Shown one piece after another: positions 35,539 through 44,507 of a DNA stretch of 64,000 bases. A program made the translations under genes and the position numbers. The DNA is from Undaria pinnatifida. Its lineage: Eukaryota > Sar > Phaeophyceae > Laminariales > Alariaceae. The DNA is taken from the NCBI GenBank assembly GCA_012845835.1, contig JABAKD010000023.1, forward strand, positions 8,929,340 to 8,993,339, given 5' to 3'. Position 1 is the first letter of the stretch. The number at the start of each line of letters is the position of its first letter. The notes under the pieces were generated by a model. That model was not told the DNA's origin and searched no databases. It worked only from the letters and a program-made list of their open reading frames with translations.

Positions 35539-38500
35539 CAAACCTTGACTTGGACGTGTGGCTTTGACTTTTGACGTTTGACTTTTTGACGTTCGACTTT
35601 GACTTTGACTTTGACTTTTGACTTTTTTAGCTTTGCTTTGACTTTTACTTTTGATTTTTGATTTTTACTCTTACTTTTGAGTGTTGGTTCATTCACAGTG
35701 TTAGTTTTGATTTCACACCTTTTCTTTCACTCTCACGCTTTTACTTTCGCTTTCACATGAGTTTTTGTTTATTCCCACTTCTTGCGTTCACCTTGACACT
35801 GATTTCACTTTCTCTTTCGCTGTAACCTGAACTTTTAATATTGATTTCGACCCTCAACTTGTTACTTTACAAAAAAAAGTAGCTCAAAACTTCGCCTTAT
35901 AATTTAATGTCAACTTGAAATTTTACATTATTCTTCTTTCACGCCAACCTTAACGTCAACTTCGAGCTAACCTTCGACGACTCCAACGCCCCCTTAAACA
36001 ACATCGGCAGATTGAGAAGAGCAAGGCTCTGATGGCGGGCAAGCTAAAGACCCTGCTGGGGGACATCGAAAGGAAGACGGCCGCCAACAAATCCTCGCCT
36101 TTCTGCGTCGGAGATTCCCTCACCATCGCCGACCTACAGGTTGGTTCCTCGCTGCTGCTGGGTTTCTAAAGTAGTGAAGCTCTATTGGTCTCGATACATA
36201 TGCGCACGCCCTGGTGGCAGACGCGCCCTATCTGAGGAGCGGCCTGCATACGGTAGAGGTGCGCGCCACTTTTTTTCTGATGAGATTTCCTCAATCTGGG
36301 AGCTTAAAACCTCTCCCAGAAACTTTTTTGGAGAAAACAAAAGCAGCTAGACCGGATGAAAAACCCCATGGTCTGGAGGTACACGACGAGAATCACTAAG
36401 AAGAAAGAAAATGGCGGATTTTCGACTCGGTGGTAGGCTTGAGCTACGGACTTTTTGACCAGCGATAGCGCGTCAACAGCATATTTTTTGTATACAGTAT
36501 GTTTTCCGCGTAGGAGGTCCCCTCGCTGTCGCTGACCTACCCACAGCAGTAGGGCCGGTGACCTGTACACCAGACAGGGCATGTTCCTGGTCAACGAGTG
36601 ATCTGTGTCATTTCGGTAAGCTATATCCTTCATTTGGCCAATCACCGACGTACCTACAGGTTAGCTCATCGCCTTGCTGGGTTTCTATGTTTTGCTGAAG
36701 CGTTTCTATAGATTAAAGCGCATTCTACTACGGTAGAGGAGCACCTTAAATTTCCTGGAAAGCTCCTCGCTTTGGCGGGAGCTTTATATTTGGCCCACAA
36801 ACTGAATTTTGAAAATGATATTTCATTATGAAGCACATACATAACGGCCCAGGGTCAACGCGACCAAATAGTACACGAACTTCGCTAAAAAACGCCGGAT
36901 TCCTTATGCTCTTCAAAGTATATACTCCGGAGTACATGACTACGGGTTTTCACCTACTCCCTGTTCCTTGCTAGACGTTAGATGTGCATTGCAACTATTA
37001 TATACCCCATACGCCCGCGAACAAAAAAAGGCAGGGATGATGCCTGCACCGAACCCGCTAAAAGGTAATGGTGCAGCAGATTCCAAGAAATTCGTGAACG
37101 CTCTCCTAGCATGAGGAGCGCAGTAACTCTCACCCGCGATCCCACATGACAATCGAAGGCGTTTATTCGCGCAACCTCGTCGACCTGAAGCTTCTATCCC
37201 CTATCAATAGTCGTAAAACAAAGCGTGTCCCCGTAAAATGTTTTTCAAGACCAACCGATAGCGCTCCTCAGTCGAGGAGCTCAACCGGGGCAAGGTATAC
37301 CGTTTGTTGGCTAAAAAAACTGCAACTCCTACGGTGGGGTGATTCCAAACCCCCCTCCAGACTAAGGTGGGTCGGGGTCACTCGCGCGAGTGCCTCCCCC
37401 AGTTCCTTACGGTCACGGGCTTTCGTGCTTGATTTTGGCTTTCCGTGAAAAAAACGGCCACATGGAAGGGCTGTAACCGCACCGCCCCAAAGAAAACCGG
37501 TGGGTAAAAAGGAAAGTTTTTTTTTTCTTCTTCTCATCATAACAGTGTACAGGGTTCACTCGGGCGGGCAGTGGGAAACTCGCTGCGGTTGTGTTCAAAA
37601 TCGGGAATAGGCAGGTAGCAGGTTTGGCCATTTTCGTTCGTTTCTGATTGACGGGGGTCCCTGAACCCCTTTGGATCCACCAAACCCACTCCCCTATACT
37701 AACTTCAAGTAAATTTGTAACAAAGAAAGCGCTTCCAGTAGCGAAGGCGTTAAATCGAAGTCGTCGGACTGTCCCGTTTTTCATTTCCGCGAAAATATTT
37801 GTTTGCATACCTGGGGCCCGACGGGTTCGTTAATCGCACAAAGACGCGTGCTACGCTAGAGGTGCACCACTTTATTTCTGACGTTCCTCGATTTGGGAGC
37901 TTCAAACCTCCCTAAAAAAACTGATTTGGAGCAAGAATAAAACTGCTACCACAGAATGAAAAAAATGAAAAATCCCATGGCCTAGATACATCACGAAAAT
38001 CATGCAAGGAAAATGTGGCCCATTATTTATTTTTTTTCCGGCGATTTTGGGTTAAGGAGCCCCGTCATACAGAAAACATGTTGGGTTTTGGAACACCTCT
38101 AGCTAGCTACTCTAGGTCATATGAGATTTTGCGCCCATCGTTTTTTCTCGCGCTTTTCCTTTTTCTTTCAGAATCGGGTTTTGCGTCAGAGGGCAAGGCG
38201 AATAGACCACCTCGAGGTGGTTGTAAGCCCTCAAAAAAAAAAAAAAGTGTGCGCACAACCTCCACCGTGCCATTACGAGTCATTTTGAAGGGATCTAAGG
38301 GTGCCACCACTTTTCTTTTCTTTTTTGAGGTTTCCTCAATTTCGGAGCTTAAGACCCCTCCCCCGGAAACTGACTTGGGGAGAAAAATAAAGCTACTACC
38401 GGAAGAAAACATCCCGTCCATGGTGTAGTCTAGGCATACAACGAGATTCAACACGCAAGAACAAAATGTTGTATTTCCGACGATTTTGCGTTAAGGAGCC

Positions 38501-41500
38501 CCGTCCTTCAGAGGCCATTTCAGACTTACGAAAACTGCTACCTCTTTCGTAGCCAGAGTCCCGATCAAATTTAAAACCCCGTGGCCCTAGGTATACGACG
38601 AGAAGGAATATTTTTTGACATTTGAATGGAATTCCCTCGGCGATTTTTGTTCCCCATCCACTCGGTCTCTGCCCCCTCTCCCGCGGTATGCTGCGCGGAT
38701 ACTGTCTCGTCAAGGCGAACCACGCGGCGTTATCTCTACGCCTGCTACTGCTACTACAGCTACGGCATCAGAGGTGGTTTCAAGAGACTCGCTTGAAGAG
38801 CCCAATACCTCTCTCACCCAAAAATTGACTTTTGGAAATACAAGGTATTCGCGACTTCCAAAATGTTTAGAGTCGGAAAATACACACGGTTAAAATACAG
38901 CAGTGTTAAACAGCCAGTGCTATTTTACGGAGGGCTATATGTAGCAAACAGAACGCACGATGAACGCAAAACCTTACACACTTTATTTACACTCTGTTTT
39001 ATTCTTACTATATATGCCCAAATTTGGCCTTGTTTGCTGTGTGTCCCCATAAAATTGAACGAAACCAGCGAACGTCGTACTGGTCGAAGTCCAACCGATC
39101 CACGGAAAGCTCCGGTAAATATCTTCAGGCCTTTTACGGGTCGGATAAGGCAATCGCTTCAGTTTCAGCGGATCCCAAAATAGCAATTCAAGAATAACTA
39201 CTCCTAAAGCTGTCGCGAGATGTGTTGTATGGCCACCTAAAAGTGCCACCTCTAAATCATTCCCAGCTGTAGGAGTGCAGCAGAATCTTCTGAGCTGCTG
39301 ACAGGAGGGCATTCGTTGGCGCAACCCGACCAGCAGACAGACCCATGCTACGATACGGAGGTGCGCCATTTTTTTGTTTTGTTCAAGGTTCCTCAATTTG
39401 GGTGCTTGATACCTCCCAAAAAAAAACTTTATTTGGAGAAAACTAGTTAAAACTGCTATTAAATATTGCCATACGTACCGGATGAAACAATCCCATCTTG
39501 TAGCCTAGGTACACCACGAGAATAATGCGAAAAAAAAAATGCCCATTTTTTGTTTTTTTTTTCCGGCGATGTTGGGTTAAGGGAGCCCCGCCATTCAGAA
39601 AAAAAAATCACACGAAAAAGTGCTATTAAAATATATACCTCTATCCTAGCACGCGTTGTTTTTTTGCTGGAATATGCGCTGGTCCAACAAAAACAAGCTA
39701 TAGTCGTGAGACTATGAGTACTACTGAGTATTAACAACCGAGCGTTTCACACCGAAGGATCTCAACCGGTCAGCAACGTTTGGCGCCAATAGTGCCACCG
39801 GAAAACGCCACATCGCAGCGTTCATAGCACGCGCGTCCCTCTGAGTGCGTGCGTGCGTGCGTGCGTGCGTATGTGCGTGCGTGCGTGCGTGCGTGTGTGC
39901 GTGCGTGCGTGCGTGTGTGCGTGCGTGCGTGCGTCCGTTCGCTCTGCCCACATCTTTGTTTTCCCCCCTCTCCCCCCCCCTCATGTTGTGTGCGGCTACG
40001 GGAATGTGTTGTCCCCCGCCCTTCCGTTTGTGTGACTGACCAGCTCCACGCCGTGGTGGCCACCGTGGAAATGGGTTTCCTTGCGGGCATTCCCCCGCAC
40101 ATGGTGGAGGACATGGCCCCCTCCCTCAAAGCCATCGATAACGCCGTCATGGAACACCCCAAGGTGAGGCGTGCTACGATAGAGTTATTAAGGTATACCT
40201 CTTTTTGGCGTGCTACGATAGAGGCATTAAGATGTGCGTCTTTTCGGCGTGCTACGATAGAGTAATTAATATATACATCTTTGTGGCGTGTTACGATAAA
40301 GGTATTAAGGTATACCTCTTTTTGGCGTGCTACGATATAGTTATTAAAGTATACCTCTTTTTGGCGTGCTACGATAGAGATATCAAGGCATACCTCTTTT
40401 TGCCGTCCTACGATAGAGTCATTAAGGTATACCTCTGTTTGGCGTGCTACGATAGAGGTATCAAGGTGTGCCTCTTTTTGGCGTGCTACGATAGAGTTAT
40501 TAAGGTATACCTCTTTTCGGCGTGCTACGATAGAAGTATTAAGCCAACCTCTTTTTGCCGTGCTACCTTAGATTTATTGAAGTATATCTCTTTTTGGTGT
40601 GCTACGATAATGGTGTTAGAAGGTATACCTCTTTTTGGCGTGCTACGATAGAGTTATTAAACCTCTTTTTGGCGTGGTACGATAGAGTTTTCAAGGTATA
40701 CCTCTTTTTGGCGTGCTACGATAGAGGTATCAAGATATACCTCTTTTTGGCGTGCTACGATAGAGGTATTAAGGTGCACCTCTTTTTGGCTGAAATGGTT
40801 TCTGAATGAAGGGGCTCCTTGACCCAAAAGGTCTGAAAAACGGTAAAATATAATTCTTCTGCATGATTCTCGTCGTGTACCTCGGCCATGGGATTTTTTA
40901 TGTTTTTTGCTATCAGGTAGCCTTTTTTTGTTTTTCTCGAAAACGGTTTTTGGGAGAGGTCTTAAGCTCCCAAATTGAGGAAATCTCAGAAAAAAAAGTC
41001 GTGCTTCGCCTCTATCGTAGCCCGCGTCAGGTACAATGTACGTATATGTGCGTCTTTGGACTCTGCATTAGTCTCGGGTGCCTCGATAGATACGTAGGGA
41101 AAGGAAGTGTTTTGTAGGAGAAAAAAATGGAAGACGTGGGTGAAAGGAAACGGGGAAGTGGTTGACAAAACGTCATGAATACTATTAATACTGATTTATT
41201 ATACATTGAGAAGACGCGGGCCTAATAAATGGGCAAGCCTTAATATATTTGGGTGGGGACACAGAGTGTCCCCTGCAGGTCTGCCTGTTGAGCAGGTCCT
41301 CGGTGAGTACTCGCTTTCTTAGCCTTGGTAGAGAAGCAGCTCCGTTGTTTCCACAGAGCCTCGGATAGCAGTAGCTCAAGAGCCGAGGCGCATCCCTCGG
41401 TTAATTTTCCTGACTACTACCCCTAATAGATAACCCAAAAACATATCAAACGAAAACGGTCGGCTGTGAAGGTCCTACCGAGGTGGATACTTTCTGGTTT

Positions 41501-44500
41501 TTGAAAGGATATACGTATACCACTTTACGTCGGACCGGCATCTATCCACGCCACATTGTCGGAGGGCAAAATATGGCAACGGTTGCTATTATAGAAGCAT
41601 CGTTTTTGTTTTTTTTCGGACGGGACTCCTTAATCCAGAGATCGTCGGAAAAACGCCTCTTTTTTTTTTGGTGGTATTTCACACAATATTTTTTGTCCCC
41701 CTCAAAAGTGGGTTTTAGAGTTTCCGCGCGCAGACTGACGAACATCAGCCCTGTTGACCCTGATAGCTACACTGCTGTAGTTGCAAGGGGAGTCGCCGAC
41801 CTATATCCTTGATGAGGACACACAACCCGTAATACGCGCGATCGGAGTATCACACACAGCTTGCATAGATGAGTTTCGACAAAATCTTCCATCTCACAGC
41901 TGGAGTGTGTTTTACTCTTGAAAATATATAGTGGTATAACTATCCAATGGGTCTTTTTTGCTCATCGGGTTTTATACTCAGTTGAATCGGAGGTACAGCT
42001 AGCTAGTTTTCTTTCGATGAGGTGTAGAGAGCTCCTGAAGCCGCCGTCCCTTCGTCCCGTCGCAAGGTGATGGCGGTGTCGCCTGATGTCGCCTGTACCG
42101 TCGCGTGCGTTTAGGGTGAGCTCAGGGTCGACGAATACATCGGGCCATGACGCTCCCTTACGATGGAGATATACCTCGTATACCCTCTTTTGTCTTGTTC
42201 GTTTCTGAAGTACCCTTTTTTGTCTCGTTGACCCAAAAATCGTCGGAAATTTTCGAGGTCATTTTTCTTTTTGCCAGATTGCCTTTTTTATCGGGTGGCA
42301 GCAGTTTTTGATTTTTCTCCAAATCAGTTTTCGGGTTAAGACATGTCTTTACCTCCAAAACTGCGGAACCTCAGATACAAGGTGGTTCACCTTTATCGGA
42401 TTATACGCAGTTTTGCGTGAGGGTCGATTTTATGTGGGATGAGTCAGTTCTTGAACATAGACAGCGTGTATTGGCGTGAAGCTGGTTTACACCACGCCGA
42501 TGGTGGACGACGTCGCCCCCTCCCTCGAGGCCGCCGTCGATAACGCCGTCATGGCACGAACCGGGGGACATTTTGATTTAACACATATATATGTATATAT
42601 TAATTTTTGGTCCTCCGTAAAAGTCCTTTTGGAGTGGGTCCACGTTTTGGGAACAAACTGCTTATAACTACTTGTAGTGCGGGATTGTGTATTCAGTTCT
42701 ACAACCTTTTTTTTTTCTTCTTCTTGCGCGTTTTCAGCGCTGAAAAACGAGCCGTTCTTATTCTGATGTTAAGATACGGCCTCGAAAAAGTTAGGAAGTA
42801 GATCGGAGGCACGCGCCTCCGATCTCAGAAGCTATCCCGGGCTCTGGTGCAAACGAATTTAAAGCTATATCTCTACGAAGGAACGAAAGTGAGTACTCTC
42901 CGAGGACCTGCTCAATTGGCGGACCTGCAGGGGGCACTCTGTGTCCCCCACCTTTAATTTAACACTGAGCATATAGGGGAGCTCACAAGCTTACCCCGAA
43001 GGGATGAGTTCGAAAAGTCGCATTCATTCGTTCGCGCAATCCGAACAATTTTTTTTATTGCGCTGGTCCTAACAAAAAAATGTACTCCGTTGAAAAAAAA
43101 TTATGCCTGGAGTATCAACTACGGATTAGTAAATAACCGATGATGGCGCAACCCGACCAACATTTTCTGTGCGCCACGAGTAGCTCCAGAAACAAGCACG
43201 TGGTGTACTCGCAAAGGTATGATGACGAATGCTACGATAGAGGTATAAACATTGTATACCACGCTTTTCGTATGAAAAAATGTGTTTTCTGAATGACGAG
43301 GGGTCCTTAACCCAAAATCGTCGGAAAAAATATAAATAATAGGCCATATTTTTTTGTTTTTGCGTGATGTTTCTCGTTTCTTGTGCCGAGCTAGCTCGCT
43401 AGCTAGCTCACTCGCTAGCTAGGCGATGAGATTTTCAATCCGGTGGTATATATACGGTGCATTTTTTTCTTCTTCTTCTCAAAATCTGTCTCATTGGGGA
43501 GGAGGTCTTAAGCTCCCAAAATTAAGGAAGAATCCCAGAGGAAAAAAAAAAATAACGTGTTGCACCTCTATCGTCGCGCGCGTCGTATACTATTACTAGC
43601 ATATAACTCCCCAGGGGCGAGGAGCTGAACCGGTCAGAAACGTGCTCGGACGCGTGCTACGATCAAGTTGGCACTCTTCGCCTGAAAAGGTTTTTTTTTT
43701 AATGACGGAGATACTCAACAACCCAAGATCGTCGCAAAAAGGGCCATTTTTTTGTTTTTTTTTTGCACGATTCTCGTGGCGTACCTAGGCCATGGAATGT
43801 TTCACCCGGTGTGGCGTCAGACATATTATATATATATATATATATATATATTTGGCTCCAAGTATAAATCCGTTTTTTGGGGTTTAAGACATGTCTTTAT
43901 CCCCCAGATTGAGGAAACCCCAGAAAAAAAAAAAAAGAAAGGTGGTGCACCGCTATCATAGCACGCGTCTTCGAAAGAAAAATTCAACTCCCACCGTCGG
44001 CATGCGGGATGAAACAAACGTCACGCACAATGTTTCCTGAGGTCTGCCCTGTTGTCACCATGCCCACACCCCCTCGTAACCCCTCCCGCCCTTTTTCGCG
44101 GCCTGTGACAACCAGTGAAAAGCCGTTCTACGGTCCCGTGGCCGTGCGTGTCGAAACAGCCCCAAACGCACGCCCTCGTCTCTCCGTCTCTCCTCCCTCC
44201 CCCCTCCGCCGGACCCCCGTCCCCCGTCCCTCTCTTCCCCCTGCTGTCAATGATGTCGGTTGACGGCACTCTTGACTTTCGACGGACGGCCGTCAAGGAC
44301 CGCCTCGCTCCACACTAAAACCAATGTATTACGTCTAAAGAGGCCTTGACGTGACAAAACTAGACCGCCAACCGATATATTCGCCTGCTATCCCTCCCTC
44401 CCCGCCTCGCCCTATCCCCTCATTTCTCCATGTTACGTGTTGTTGTTTATATTCAAAACGCTGATGCTTTTCAGGTGAAGGCATACTACGATTCGATCAA

Positions 44501-44507
44501 GGCTTGA
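28599..44507 (+). CDS. GST-2: complete six-exon sigma-like glutathione S-transferase
   Basis: Exons: 28599-28919, 29593-29688, 33843-33923, 36011-36139, 40044-40163, 44475-44507; all five introns are GT/AG and phase 0 (673, 4154, 2087, 3904 and 4311 bp). Starting at ATG 28761 the protein is 205 residues, the usual size of a sigma-class GST; starting at ATG 28599 it is 259 residues with the N-terminal run MLKKLNLLFSAVALFCRVV, which looks like a signal peptide. Visible family marks, numbered from 28761: catalytic Tyr10 in LNYLVIPGRGE, cis-Pro segment TVPVYQ, the gamma-glutamyl contact pair Gln61-Ser62 in YTQSLALL, and SLTIADLQ in the C-terminal domain. GSTs conjugate glutathione to electrophiles; some sigma forms isomerise prostaglandin H2. 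Secreted/plastid versus cytosolic form depends on which ATG is used. A MITE covers the first ATG and another MITE sits on the exon 5 donor. Confidence 0.88.
29593..29688 (+). CDS. GST-2 exon 2: rest of glutathione-binding domain
   Basis: 32 codons between acceptor AACAG (ends 29592) and donor GTGGGG. It reads MDGTDYTQSLALLIYAGKL and ends LYPDDPLTALK. The Gln-Ser pair in TQS is the conserved contact to the gamma-glutamyl group of glutathione. The first ATG here is internal, not a start. Confidence 0.88.
29831..29996. repeat. (CTTTC)n pentanucleotide in GST-2 intron 2
   Basis: About 33 units, 165 bp, nearly pure with one CCGTT interruption, placed 142 bp after exon 2. Pure tracts this long are usually length-variable. 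Confidence 0.93.
30081..30174. mobile_element. TTAA-type mini-element with TTAG duplication
   Basis: TTAG at 30081-30084 and 30171-30174 bound CCCCCTTCAAACCCC .. TTTGTCAAGGCG. In GST-2 intron 2. Confidence 0.68.
30200..30535 (+). mobile_element. Possible decayed SINE
   Basis: Box-B-like GGTTCGAATC (30253-30262), and a tail GGGGGAGAGAAGAAGGTG .. CCGTGACCACGCC like the 3' part of SINE-A. No box A recognised. GTGATCG-GGAGCAC units repeat at 30280-30350. Confidence 0.42.
31070..31430 (+). mobile_element. MITE-1 copy with TCTG duplication and a nested TTAA element
   Basis: TCTG at 31066-31069 and 31431-31434 flank it exactly. Ends GGACGCGTGCCACGAT and CTATCGTAGAATGCGTC. The family motif GGGTTAAGG is split by an 81-bp insertion (31278-31358) bounded by TTAA on both sides. 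Confidence 0.85.
31274..31362. mobile_element. TTAA-type mini-element nested in MITE-1, with TTAA duplication
   Basis: TTAA at 31274-31277 and 31359-31362 enclose 81 bp that begin CCCCTTTAGAGCCCC and end GGTGAAGGGG. Removing one TTAA and the insert restores the MITE-1 motif GGGTTAAGG. Confidence 0.82.
31470..31557 (-). mobile_element. Mini-ORF element copy 4
   Basis: Reverse strand: GTACCAACAACGCAGCTTGC, then MSIDLKFVELTADVLEI, open onward through the neighbouring MITE-1. In GST-2 intron 2. Confidence 0.65.
31879..31914 (+). pseudogene. Decayed copy of GST-2 exon 3 in intron 2
   Basis: After CGCCAG the sequence reads VDHIVVMTIAES, against VDEIVMIAED in the real exon 3 at 33843, with two small in-frame insertions. 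Similarity ends after about 12 codons and there is no donor. A leftover of local duplication. Confidence 0.68.
32340..33256. repeat. GATC-rich array in GST-2 intron 2
   Basis: TATATGATCTGTATGATCTA-type units, about 9-12 bp each, densest from 32695 to 33256. GATC occurs dozens of times. Reading frames (Tyr/Asp/Leu/Met) are repeat translations. Confidence 0.88.
33452..33759 (-). mobile_element. SINE-A copy in GST-2 intron 2
   Basis: Reverse strand: head GGTCGCCCCGGTGGCGTATC, diverged box B AAGTTCAAATTTCCC, body GTGCACAAATTCACTTGCGG, tail GTGTGTGAAAAAAAAAAAA. It ends 83 bp before exon 3. Confidence 0.76.
33843..33923 (+). CDS. GST-2 exon 3: linker and first helix of C-terminal domain
   Basis: 27 codons VDEIVMIAEDVFISLF through SEAKK between a pyrimidine-rich acceptor TGCCAG (ends 33842) and donor GTGAAC. 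GST-3 exon 3 has exactly the same length and phase. A decayed copy of the first part of this exon lies 2 kb upstream at 31879. Confidence 0.87.
34773..35362. repeat. GGTAAC/GGTGAC/GGTATC hexamer array in GST-2 intron 3
   Basis: About 98 six-base units GGTNNC over 590 bp; mostly GGTAAC with GGTGAC, GGTATC and GGTGTC variants in a higher-order pattern. One GTAAC phase slip near 35057. A short precursor (GGTAGCGGTAGTGGGAACGG) is at 33960-34030. Confidence 0.92.
35488..35700. repeat. (AAC)n followed by TTTGACTT repeats
   Basis: (AAC)n at 35488-35536, then degenerate TTTGACTTTTGACG units to about 35690, in GST-2 intron 3. The related CTTCAACTTCAAC text is at 29515-29590 in intron 1. Confidence 0.82.
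36011..36139 (+). CDS. GST-2 exon 4
   Basis: 43 codons from IEKSKALMAGKLKTLL to FCVGDSLTIADLQ, between acceptor CGGCAG and donor GTTGGT. It joins exon 3 as SEAKK-IEKSK with no residues missing relative to other GSTs I know, so no extra exon needs to be assumed in intron 3. Confidence 0.88.
36240..36428 (+). mobile_element. MITE-1 copy, right third missing
   Basis: GCATACGGTAGAGGTGCGC at the left, then landmarks through ACGACGAGAATCA; matching ends in GATTTTCGACT. In GST-2 intron 4. Confidence 0.75.
36640..36695 (+). pseudogene. Decayed copy of GST-2 exon 4 end and intron 4 start
   Basis: ACCTACAGGTTAGCTCATCG and CTGCTGGGTTTCTA-like text repeat the exon 4/intron 4 junction at 36121-36170. 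The exon part is only about 20 bp, so it cannot be spliced in as a domain. Confidence 0.62.
37345..37570. repeat. Family P copy in GST-2 intron 4
   Basis: GGTCACTCGCGCGAGTG at 37376 and GGGTTCACTCGGGCGGGC at 37554 bound about 180 bp including GTTCCTTACGGTCACGGG. Confidence 0.55.
37662..37753. mobile_element. TTAA-type mini-element copy
   Basis: CCCCTTTGGATCCACC .. CTATACTAACTTCAAGTAAA .. TAGCGAAGGCG then TTAA; left flank reads TGAA. In GST-2 intron 4. Confidence 0.68.
37843..38080 (+). mobile_element. MITE-1 copy, right end missing
   Basis: GACGCGTGCTACGCTAGAGG at the left; stops after CCCGTCATACAGAAAACATG. In GST-2 intron 4. Confidence 0.78.
38290..38560 (+). mobile_element. MITE-1 copy, left tip missing
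   Basis: Begins at GGTGCCACCACTTTTC, all later landmarks present, ends CCTCTTTCGTAGCCAGAGTC. In GST-2 intron 4. Confidence 0.76.
39340..39657 (+). mobile_element. MITE-1 copy
   Basis: Full length, 318 bp, left GACCCATGCTACGATACGG, right CTCTATCCTAGCACGCGTT. In GST-2 intron 4. Confidence 0.8.
39846..39935. repeat. (GTGC)n tetranucleotide in GST-2 intron 4
   Basis: About 22 units of GTGC with a few GTGT/GTAT variants, 110 bp before exon 5. Confidence 0.92.
40044..40163 (+). CDS. GST-2 exon 5
   Basis: 40 codons, LHAVVATVEMGFLAGIP to AVMEHPK, after acceptor GACCAG. The donor is AAG|GTGAGG. The GT is part of a 4-bp target duplication (AGGT, 40162-40165 and 41029-41032) made by a MITE-1 insertion that begins at 40166. 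Confidence 0.88.
40166..41028 (-). mobile_element. MITE-1 copy on the exon 5 donor, end expanded into a 39-bp satellite
   Basis: AGGT at 40162-40165 and 41029-41032 is the target duplication, and the first copy contains the GST-2 exon 5 splice donor. The element starts GAGGCGTGCTACGATAGAG and ends TATCGTAGCCCGCGTC. Between 40168 and about 40790 its left end is repeated about 16 times with a 39-bp period; a normal reversed MITE-1 body follows (GGGGCTCCTTGACCC .. CTTAAGCTCCCAAATTGAGG). Confidence 0.88.
40168..40790 (+). repeat. 39-bp satellite, about 16 units, derived from the MITE-1 end
   Basis: Each unit has GGCGTGCTACGATAGAG, a spacer ATTAAGGTATACC and TCTTTTT. Starts at 40168, 40207 and 40246 show the 39-bp step. 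Because 39 is a multiple of three the array stays open as a repetitive reading frame; that frame is an artefact. Confidence 0.9.
41250..41400 (+). repeat. Inverted-repeat pair, left member
   Basis: GGACACAGAGTGTCCCCTGC .. GAGCAGGTCCTCGGTGAGTA .. hairpin CCGAGGCGCATCCCTCGG (41379-41400). The reverse complement of the same sequence is at 42802-42965, in GST-2 intron 5. Confidence 0.75.
41577..41710 (-). mobile_element. MITE-1 fragment
   Basis: GGACGGGACTCCTTAATCC, GATCGTCGGAAAAA and T-runs match the first half of reversed MITE-1; the second half is missing. Confidence 0.6.
41855..41931 (+). mobile_element. Mini-ORF element copy 5 (LTAG type)
   Basis: CACACAGCTTGCATAG and ATG 41869 opening MSFDKIFHLTAGVCFTLENI-stop. 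In GST-2 intron 5. Confidence 0.62.
42155..42410 (-). mobile_element. MITE-1 copy, diverged
   Basis: TACGATGGAGATATACCTC at the left; CGTTGACCCAAAAATCGTCG, CTCCAAATCAGTTTTCGGGT and GGAACCTCAGA inside; right end decayed. In GST-2 intron 5. Confidence 0.74.
42476..42570 (+). pseudogene. Decayed copy of GST-2 exon 5 in intron 5
   Basis: The stretch from 42499 reads MVDDVAPSLEAAVDNAVM, close to MVEDMAPSLKAIDNAVM of exon 5, with one codon added. The 5' part of the exon is unrecognisable and the donor position is lost (CGAACC). Followed by TTTTGATTTAACAC, which resembles intron text after GST-1 exon 5. Confidence 0.72.
42802..42965 (-). repeat. Inverted-repeat pair, right member
   Basis: Perfect hairpin GATCGGAGGC-ACGC-GCCTCCGATC (42802-42825), then the reverse complement of 41250-41340 (GAGTACTCTCCGAGGACCTG, CTGCAGGGGGCACTCTGTG). 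Confidence 0.75.
43224..43584 (-). mobile_element. MITE-1 copy with internal CTAG-rich insert
   Basis: Full length with ends GACGAATGCTACGATAGAGG and CCTCTATCGTCGCGCGCGTC. A palindromic run of GCTAGCT units (43388-43428) enlarges the middle. In GST-2 intron 5. Confidence 0.82.
43649..43969 (-). mobile_element. MITE-1 copy
   Basis: Full length, GACGCGTGCTACGATCAAG to GCTATCATAGCACGCGTC; flanks CTCG and TTCG differ by one base. Holds a (TA)n tract at 43832-43850. In GST-2 intron 5. Confidence 0.84.
44475..44507 (+). CDS. GST-2 exon 6 (terminal)
   Basis: Ten codons and TGA, VKAYYDSIKA-stop, after acceptor TTTTCAG. Matches GST-1 exon 6 in the first five residues. Confidence 0.82.
   Translation: MKAYYDSIKA

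Noticed and set aside
40168-40790. CRISPR-like array of regular 39-bp units
   Set aside because: There are no unique spacers; the whole unit repeats and matches a MITE end, in a eukaryotic intron.
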